Of a DNA stretch of 25,437 nucleotides, positions 20,401-25,437 are shown one piece after another. This DNA comes from Chryseobacterium sp. (GTDB lineage Bacteria; Bacteroidota; Bacteroidia; Flavobacteriales; Weeksellaceae): assembly GCA_030146295.1 (NCBI GenBank), contig JASLCD010000010.1:1-25437 (forward strand), read 5' to 3'. Positions within the stretch are counted from its first letter, which is position 1, and every line of letters begins with the position of its first letter. The notes under the pieces were generated by a model. That model made no database searches, was not told the origin of the DNA, and saw only the letters and a program-made list of their open reading frames with translations. The position numbers and the translations under genes were made by a program.

Positions 20401-21138
20401 ATGACAATAAAACCTGCTCTATATTCTTTAGCAGTACTCGCAATGCTATCTTGTAATCAGAAAAAGAATGGTTACGAGATAGATTGCGATCATCAGAAAA
20501 AACAGGCTCAGAATGATTTTAACTATAAAAATTATACCTGGACCATCTTCTCCGGCTTAGGCCATGATTTTCTTGGAGAGGAAGAATTTATACTCCTTCT
20601 GAACCAACATCACATAAAAACCCAACTCATTTCTACATCCTGTGTAGGAGTTCCGAATGATCAGTATGAAAACTGCAGGGAAATTGAGATGAACAGGCTT
20701 ATTCTGAAAAATTTCGGAAAGAAATTTATGGACTCGTTACGCTTTACTGCTAAAAAACAGTTCATAAACAATCATCCTGATGAAGTATTCTCTTATGAAC
20801 AATGTGATGATCTTTCCCGTTATCCTAATTCTACAACGGATAATCAATTTAATAAAATGCAGACTGATTATACGGCAAAATATCCGACTCCTTCAGACTA
20901 CATCAAAAAAAAGGAAAAATATTATTCCTATACTTCTGCATCATTTATCCTCACCAAAAACGGACAAATTAAAGATTTATCAGTAGAAAGTGAATTTCAA
21001 AACAAAAAAAACAATATATTTGAAAAACAATTCAATAAACAATTGAAAGATTTTGTTTTACATACCCAATGGATACCCGGCAAAATAAAAGGTCTGAGTG
21101 TAGACTCCTATTATGAAGCCACCATCCATTATGATTAA
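20401..21138 (+). CDS. Lipoprotein with TonB C-terminal-like domain
   Basis: A 245-residue predicted lipoprotein (LAMLSC lipobox, Cys18). The middle region is not recognised and has several cysteines (DCDHQ, TSCVGVPND, ENCREIE, EQCDD), possibly disulfide-bonded. The last roughly 75 residues (FILTKNGQIKDLSVE, ...HTQWIPGKIKGLSVDSYYEATIHY) match the pattern of TonB C-terminal domains as I know them (F.V...G.I....V, W.PGK..G..V...Y...I.F), but there is no TonB membrane anchor or proline-rich spacer. It starts 1 nt after the oxidoreductase stop, suggesting coupled expression. The function is unknown. Confidence 0.78.
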   Translation: MTIKPALYSLAVLAMLSCNQKKNGYEIDCDHQKKQAQNDFNYKNYTWTIFSGLGHDFLGEEEFILLLNQHHIKTQLISTSCVGVPNDQYENCREIEMNRLILKNFGKKFMDSLRFTAKKQFINNHPDEVFSYEQCDDLSRYPNSTTDNQFNKMQTDYTAKYPTPSDYIKKKEKYYSYTSASFILTKNGQIKDLSVESEFQNKKNNIFEKQFNKQLKDFVLHTQWIPGKIKGLSVDSYYEATIHYD

Positions 21139-21179
21139 TTTCTAAAATATTCCCTATTATTTAAATCATTGAAACTACT

Positions 21180-22910
21180 ATGAAAAGAGCTATTCTATTA
21201 TCCGCACTTTTATTGTCTCAATTTGGGACATCACAATTGTTGAAGACTTCGGGACAGAAAATCGTTAATGATAAAGGAGAAAATATTCAACTGAGAGGGC
21301 TTGGCCTTGGCGGCTGGATGCTTCAGGAAGGTTATATGCTGAAAACTGCTGATTTTGCAGGACCTCAGTATAAGATTAAGGAGAAAATAGCTGAATTAAT
21401 TGGTGAAGACGGAATGAATGACTTTTACAAAGCCTATCTGAAAAACGGAATCACAAAACAGGATATTGATCTTCTGGCCCGGTCAGGATTCAACTCGATA
21501 AGGCTGCCAATGCATTATAACCTTTATACTCTACCGATTGAAAAGGAACCTGTAAAAGGAAAAGACACATGGCTGGAAGAGGGTTTTAAAATGACTGATG
21601 ATCTGCTTCAATGGTGTGCAGACAATAAGATCTATCTGATCCTGGATCTTCACGCTGCGCCGGGCGGGCAGGGAAATGACGCCAATATTTCTGATAACGA
21701 CAAGTCTAAACCTTCGCTTTGGGCTCATGAAGAGAATCAGAGAAAGACGGTAGCCCTATGGAAAAAACTGGCTGAACGATATAAAGACAGCCCGTGGATT
21801 GGAGGCTACGACCTTATCAATGAGCCTAATATCAACTTCACAGGTAAAAATCCAAATGGTACGGATGAAATGTCAAATGCACCGCTTTGGAAACTTCAGA
21901 AAGAGATCACAACAGCAATACGGCAGGTAGATAAGAAACACATTATCTTTATTGAAGGAAACGGATGGGGAAATAATTATAACGGGCTGCCAGCCATCTG
22001 GGATAACAACATGGCATTCAGCTTTCATAAATACTGGAATTATAATGATGACCAAACGCTGAAATTCGCACTGGATCTTCGTGAGAAGCACAACATGCCT
22101 ATCTGGCTGGGGGAAACGGGTGAAAATTCCAATGTTTGGTTTACTGAGCTTATTCAGCTTTTGGATAAGCATAATATAGGGTATGCATTCTGGCCGATGA
22201 AAAAGATAGATAATATTGCAGGAATTGCCAATGTAAAGACTACACCTGAATATGAAAAGCTATTGAACTACTGGAAAAACGGTGGTGAAAAACCTTCTAA
22301 AGAATATGCCAAAAAAGCTTTAATGCAGATTGCTGACAATTATAAATTAAGCAATACGGAAGTTAAAAAAGATGTCATTGACGCAATGTTCAGACAAACA
22401 ACGGACGGATCTGCCAAGCCATTCAAAAATCATGAGGTTCCAGGACGGGTTTACGCTTCGGAATATGATCTGGGAAAAATGGGGACTGCCTATCTGGATA
22501 AAGATTTCATTAATCTATGGGTAAGTGATCCGGCAAAAAGATCAGAATGGAACTCCGGACAGCAGATGAGAAATGATGGTGTGGACATTTATCAATGTAA
22601 TGATAAGATCACCAACCAGTATTATGTAGGAAAAACAGAATCCGGGGAATGGCTGCAGTATACTGTTCATTCAAAAACAGGTAAAAATTATACGTTTGAT
22701 ATCCGGTATGCGGCGGCTCATGACGCCAAAATAAGAATTGAAACAGCTGCCGGAAAAGTTTTGGCTGATATATCGCTGCCATCCAGCGGTGGAAATGACA
22801 ACTGGAAAACAGTTTCTGTAAAAAATATCACTCTTCAGAAGGGAGAAAACAGCATCAGAGTATTCTTTGAAAATGATGGGGTCAATCTGAATTATTTTGA
22901 AGTAAAATAG
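21180..22910 (+). CDS. Secreted glycoside hydrolase family 5 enzyme with C-terminal carbohydrate-binding module
   Basis: A 576-residue secreted glycosidase. A signal peptide (MKRAILLSALLLSQFGTSQ) is followed by a GH5 (cellulase-like) TIM barrel at about 25-370. The acid/base Glu215 is in DLINEP and the nucleophile Glu312 in IWLGETGE, with SIRLPMHYN, LDLHAAPG and SFHKYWNY as further GH5 motifs. The C-terminal part (about 430-576) is a CBM6/35-like beta-sandwich (ESGEWLQYTV, YTFDIRYAA, GENSIRVFFENDGVNLNYFEV). The early IQLRGLGLGGWMLQEG motif is typical of exo-beta-1,3-glucanase-like or related GH5 subfamilies; the polymer is not certain. The last residues VNLNYFEVK show no type IX secretion signal. 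The gene ends at a hairpin that precedes the beta-lactamase gene. Confidence 0.92.
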   Translation: MKRAILLSALLLSQFGTSQLLKTSGQKIVNDKGENIQLRGLGLGGWMLQEGYMLKTADFAGPQYKIKEKIAELIGEDGMNDFYKAYLKNGITKQDIDLLARSGFNSIRLPMHYNLYTLPIEKEPVKGKDTWLEEGFKMTDDLLQWCADNKIYLILDLHAAPGGQGNDANISDNDKSKPSLWAHEENQRKTVALWKKLAERYKDSPWIGGYDLINEPNINFTGKNPNGTDEMSNAPLWKLQKEITTAIRQVDKKHIIFIEGNGWGNNYNGLPAIWDNNMAFSFHKYWNYNDDQTLKFALDLREKHNMPIWLGETGENSNVWFTELIQLLDKHNIGYAFWPMKKIDNIAGIANVKTTPEYEKLLNYWKNGGEKPSKEYAKKALMQIADNYKLSNTEVKKDVIDAMFRQTTDGSAKPFKNHEVPGRVYASEYDLGKMGTAYLDKDFINLWVSDPAKRSEWNSGQQMRNDGVDIYQCNDKITNQYYVGKTESGEWLQYTVHSKTGKNYTFDIRYAAAHDAKIRIETAAGKVLADISLPSSGGNDNWKTVSVKNITLQKGENSIRVFFENDGVNLNYFEVK

Positions 22911-22930
22911 TAATAATTATCTTAAATTGC

Positions 22931-22962
22931 AGCTCTCTTTTGGTTTTCAAAGGAGAGCTTTT
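22931..22962 (+). terminator. Terminator of the GH5 gene
   Basis: AGCTCTCTTT (22931-22940) pairs with AAAGGAGAGCT (22949-22959) apart from one extra base, with an 8-nt loop, followed by a T run through 22963. It lies 20 bp past the GH5 stop and only 13 bp before the beta-lactamase start. Confidence 0.8.
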
Positions 22963-22970
22963 TAATTTCG
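22940..22970 (+). promoter_or_regulatory. Possible promoter of the beta-lactamase gene (Bacteroidetes type)
   Basis: TTG at 22940-22942 and TAATTTCG at 22963-22970 are 20 nt apart and fit the Bacteroidetes consensus TTG-N17-23-TAnnTTTG with one mismatch. The -33 element lies inside the GH5 terminator, and the start codon at 22976 would be nearly leaderless. This is a pattern match only. Confidence 0.3.
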
Positions 22971-22975
22971 GCATT

Positions 22976-23854
22976 ATGAAAAAAATAGCGTTTCTTTTTC
23001 TTCTGATTTCTGCATTCACATTGGCACAGACATCACTATTGGAACAAAAAATACATTCAATTCTTAAGAATAAAAAAGCTACGGCGGGCGTTTCTGTTCT
23101 TGGTTTTGAAAATGGTTTTACCTACGATAAAAATTCGGATAAGAAGCTTCCGATGCAAAGTGTCTTCAAATTTCATATTGCCGCAGCAGTGATGCATTCT
23201 GTAGATCAGGGAAAGCTTTCATTGGATCAGAAAATTATGCTGAACAAATCCAATTTACTGGAAAATACCTGGTCACCACTCCGCGACAAGTATGCGGGAG
23301 GGAATGTTGAAATCCCGTTAAGCGAGGTTATTGAATATACTGTTGCCAAAAGTGATAATAATGGCTGTGACATCCTTCTCAACCTGTTGGGGGGAACCAG
23401 GACCGTTCAGAAATTTATGGATTCCAAAGGGATAAAGGGTTTTCAGATCAAATACAACGAGGAGGCAATGCATAAAGACTGGAAGGCTCAGTATGAAAAC
23501 TACAGCACCACAAAATCTGCAGTGGGTATCCTGAAAAAGTTTTATGACGGAAAACTAATCTCAAAAAAATCGACAGATTATCTGATGAAAGTAATGCTTT
23601 CTACTTCAACAGGATTAAACAAAATGGTAGAACAGCTTCCAAAAAACACTCCTGTCGCAAGAAAAACGGGAGCTTCCGGAAAAAACAGTGCAGGGTTAAC
23701 CGGGGCAGAAAATGAAATTGGCATCGTAACTTTACCTGATGGAACACATTATGCATTAGCTGTATTCGTCAGTAATTCAATGGAAACGGATGCTGTAAAC
23801 TGCAGGATCATTTCAGATATTTCTAAGGAGGTTTGGGAATATTTTAATAAATAA
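22976..23854 (+). CDS. Class A beta-lactamase, CIA/CGA/CME-like (subclass A2)
   Basis: A 292-residue serine beta-lactamase with a signal peptide (MKKIAFLFLLISAFTLAQ) for export to the periplasm, where it hydrolyses beta-lactams. The active-site motifs are SVFK (Ser62, Lys65), SDNN (Ser126-Asn129), Glu162 and/or Glu163 in the omega-loop region (NEEAMHKDW), and KTGASG (Lys230). The sequence resembles the chromosomal extended-spectrum enzymes CGA of C. gleum and CIA of C. indologenes; the exact type cannot be named without a comparison. The frame opens at 22940, but that ATG would add 12 non-signal residues, so 22976 is preferred. No regulator gene (AmpR or BlaR/BlaI) is adjacent. Confidence 0.95.
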   Translation: MKKIAFLFLLISAFTLAQTSLLEQKIHSILKNKKATAGVSVLGFENGFTYDKNSDKKLPMQSVFKFHIAAAVMHSVDQGKLSLDQKIMLNKSNLLENTWSPLRDKYAGGNVEIPLSEVIEYTVAKSDNNGCDILLNLLGGTRTVQKFMDSKGIKGFQIKYNEEAMHKDWKAQYENYSTTKSAVGILKKFYDGKLISKKSTDYLMKVMLSTSTGLNKMVEQLPKNTPVARKTGASGKNSAGLTGAENEIGIVTLPDGTHYALAVFVSNSMETDAVNCRIISDISKEVWEYFNK

Positions 23855-23886
23855 AATTTTAAGCTTATTTTTAAGCGATTTTTAAC

Positions 23887-24294
23887 ATGAAAAAAATAAT
23901 AGTAACAACGGCTCTGCTGGCTTTCACATTCTTTTATTCGCAGAAGAATCAGAATTATTTAGAGATCAGCTATGGAAGTGTATGCTGTGGTCCGCCATCT
24001 GATAAACCTGTCATCAGCTATCTGAAGGAATTCAAGAATAAAAGCAGGGTAAAAAGCCTGGAAGTTCTGTTGCAAAAAGGGAGAGGCCGGGAAGGTGAGT
24101 TTACATTATACGTTGGTACAGACTATCTTACAAAAAATCAAAAAAACCGTCTTATAAGGGGATTAACAGCTACTGTTTCCAACCAGAACAACAAGAAAAC
24201 CCCAAACACAGGAAACGTTTTCTTTGATTCGGCAACGGTTGTCTCTCAATCGGACCTTATGGACGTAAAGAATTTAACTATCTATAAAAAATAA
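23887..24294 (+). CDS. Hypothetical small secreted protein
   Basis: A 135-residue protein with a signal peptide (MKKIIVTTALLAFTFFYSQ), probably periplasmic. The mature part starts with a small cysteine-containing stretch (ISYGSVCCGPPSDKP) and then a beta/alpha pattern (VKSLEVLLQKGRGREGEFTLYVGTDYLTKNQKNRLI). No family is recognised. It sits 32 bp downstream of the beta-lactamase gene and 7 bp upstream of the hydroxyacyl-CoA dehydrogenase gene, so the three may share a transcript. The CC pair could bind a metal or form a disulfide; no role is proposed. Confidence 0.78.
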   Translation: MKKIIVTTALLAFTFFYSQKNQNYLEISYGSVCCGPPSDKPVISYLKEFKNKSRVKSLEVLLQKGRGREGEFTLYVGTDYLTKNQKNRLIRGLTATVSNQNNKKTPNTGNVFFDSATVVSQSDLMDVKNLTIYKK

Positions 24295-24301
24295 AGGAAA
24301 A

Positions 24302-25195
24302 ATGATCAAAAACATTGTAGTTATCGGAGCGGGAACCATGGGAAATGGTATTGCACATACTTTCGCTCAAAGCGGTTTTAAAGTAAATCTTGTAGATGTA
24401 TCTCAGGAAGCTCTGGACAGAGGTTTGAAAACCATTACTACCAATCTTGACAGAATCATTGCAAAAGGAAATCTTACCGAGGAGCAAAAAGCTGAGACAC
24501 TGGGAAACATCACTACTTTCACAGCATTGAATGATGCTGCAGGTGCTGCAGACCTTATTGTAGAAGCTGCTACGGAAAACATGGATCTTAAATTGAAGAT
24601 CTTTGGACAAATGGACGAGCTGGCTCCTGAGGGCTGTATCCTTGCAACCAATACTTCATCTATATCTATCACAAAAATTGCAGCGGCTACCAAAAGAGCT
24701 GATAAAGTAATCGGGATGCACTTCATGAACCCGGTTCCCATCATGAAACTGGTAGAAATCATCAAAGGGTATTCTACTTCCAAAGAGACTTTTGATGCAA
24801 TCTATGACATGAGCAAAACTCTAGGTAAAGTTCCTGTAGAAGTGAATGACTATCCGGGTTTTGTGGCTAACAGAATTTTGATGCCAATGATCAATGAGTC
24901 TATCGAAACTCTTTATAACGGAGTGGCTGGTGTAGAGGAAATTGATACGGTAATGAAACTGGGTATGGCACATCCTATGGGTCCGCTTCAGCTGGCAGAT
25001 TTCATTGGTCTTGATGTATGTCTTGCTATTCTGAATGTAATGTATGACGGTTTCAAAAATCCGAAGTACGCCCCTAACCCATTGCTGGTAAATATGGTAA
25101 CAGCAGGGAAACTTGGTGTAAAATCAGGTGAAGGTTTCTACGATTATTCTGAAAGCAAAAAAGCTGAAAAAGTTTCAAAAATGTTTTTGAAATAA
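24302..25195 (+). CDS. 3-hydroxybutyryl-CoA dehydrogenase (3-hydroxyacyl-CoA dehydrogenase family)
   Basis: A 297-residue NAD(P)-dependent 3-hydroxyacyl-CoA dehydrogenase, oxidising 3-hydroxyacyl-CoA (typically 3-hydroxybutyryl-CoA) to the 3-keto form in fatty-acid or butanoate metabolism. It has the Rossmann loop GAGTMGNGIAH (9-19), DLIVEAATE, the catalytic His140 in MHFMNPVP with the partner Glu152, DYPGFVANRILMPM, and GPLQLADFIGLDV. The length is typical for monofunctional HbdA/PaaH-type enzymes without a fused enoyl-CoA hydratase. An AAAGGA sequence lies just before the ATG. No other beta-oxidation gene is in the window. Confidence 0.95.
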   Translation: MIKNIVVIGAGTMGNGIAHTFAQSGFKVNLVDVSQEALDRGLKTITTNLDRIIAKGNLTEEQKAETLGNITTFTALNDAAGAADLIVEAATENMDLKLKIFGQMDELAPEGCILATNTSSISITKIAAATKRADKVIGMHFMNPVPIMKLVEIIKGYSTSKETFDAIYDMSKTLGKVPVEVNDYPGFVANRILMPMINESIETLYNGVAGVEEIDTVMKLGMAHPMGPLQLADFIGLDVCLAILNVMYDGFKNPKYAPNPLLVNMVTAGKLGVKSGEGFYDYSESKKAEKVSKMFLK

Positions 25196-25222
25196 ATTCT
25201 TCAGGGATTATTTTTTAGCTTA

Positions 25223-25437
25223 ATGAGAATAAAAGAAAAAAATATCCAGATAGCAATGGTCATCATTACGGTAATGATGACCATTTTACGTTTTCTGCTG
25301 AATGAAAAAGGACGGGTAAACCCTGATTCGATCCGTTTTATGAGGTTTGCTCATGGTTTCCCGGTTATTGACAATACCACTACTCCTTTGGGTTATCCGG
25401 CAGCTATCAAACTGTTTACTTTCCTGGGATTTGATGA
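25223..25437 (+). CDS. N-terminus of a membrane protein, possibly glycosyltransferase-39-like (cut by window end)
   Basis: An ATG at 25223 opens a frame that runs off the window (71 codons visible). The sequence has a cytoplasmic start (MRIKEKN), one hydrophobic segment (IQIAMVIITVMMTILRFLL) and then an extracytoplasmic stretch NPDSIRFMRFAHGF...TTTPLGYPAAIKLF. This pattern, a first membrane helix followed by NPDSxxF and a TTPLGYP loop, resembles bacterial GT39/PMT-like multi-membrane sugar transferases, but only the start is present. It begins 27 bp after the dehydrogenase stop. Confidence 0.65.
   Translation, partial: MRIKEKNIQIAMVIITVMMTILRFLLNEKGRVNPDSIRFMRFAHGFPVIDNTTTPLGYPAAIKLFTFLGFD

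Noticed and set aside
24403..24783. 126-codon minus-strand frame
   Set aside because: It lies wholly inside the 3-hydroxybutyryl-CoA dehydrogenase gene on the opposite strand and is a coding shadow.

Overview
The window looks like chromosomal DNA of a Chryseobacterium-like member of the Flavobacteriia (Weeksellaceae). The grounds are the AT-rich base composition, weak Shine-Dalgarno signals, a CIA/CGA-type class A beta-lactamase, SusC-type TonB plug motifs, a eukaryote-like long urocanase, and two intergenic repeat types: GGGCTTTAGCCC palindromes and an inverted-repeat element carrying a DUF559 gene. The genus is inferred from remembered protein families, not from a search.

Layout, left to right. 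Positions 1-63 are a nine-copy heptamer tandem repeat. A small GNAT-type protein gene (199-486, +) meets a membrane-anchored metallo-hydrolase gene (487-1584, -) stop to stop. A lipoprotein S41 peptidase follows (1755-3293, +). From 3335 to 6490 (-) lie two paralogous modules, each an ECF sigma factor followed by a multi-pass membrane protein, separated by a DUF7716-like gene and a gap with two similar terminators. Next come a GapN-like aldehyde dehydrogenase (6645-8273, -), an exported thiol peroxidase (8449-9018, +), and a minus-strand cluster of one unknown protein and two paralogous proteins with a Cys motif and a TonB plug-like tail (9144-10941). The 718-bp gap 10942-11659 holds a palindromic repeat array that runs into the 3' end of a second metallo-hydrolase gene (11660-12421, -).

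The right half holds a Crp/Fnr regulator 17 bp downstream of hutU (12625-15170, -), the DUF559 inverted-repeat element with a frameshifted gene (15351-15915), an acidic small protein, a D-2-hydroxyacid dehydrogenase, a small helical protein, a tRNA-Leu-like fold abutting the stop of pcm, pcm itself, and a lipoprotein with repeated domains, all on the minus strand. From 19437 onward everything is on the plus strand: a Gfo/Idh/MocA oxidoreductase, a lipoprotein with a TonB-C-like tail, a GH5 glycosidase with a CBM, a class A beta-lactamase, a small secreted protein, a 3-hydroxyacyl-CoA dehydrogenase, and the start of a membrane protein cut by the window end.

Most genes are housekeeping or envelope functions in short transcription units separated by clear hairpin terminators. 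I see no CRISPR array, no complete transposase gene, no phage genes and no recognisable defence island. The least ordinary items are the tRNA-Leu-like structure, the DUF559 element, the palindrome array, the doubled sigma/membrane modules, the paired Cys-motif/plug proteins, and a possible small RNA between twin terminators.
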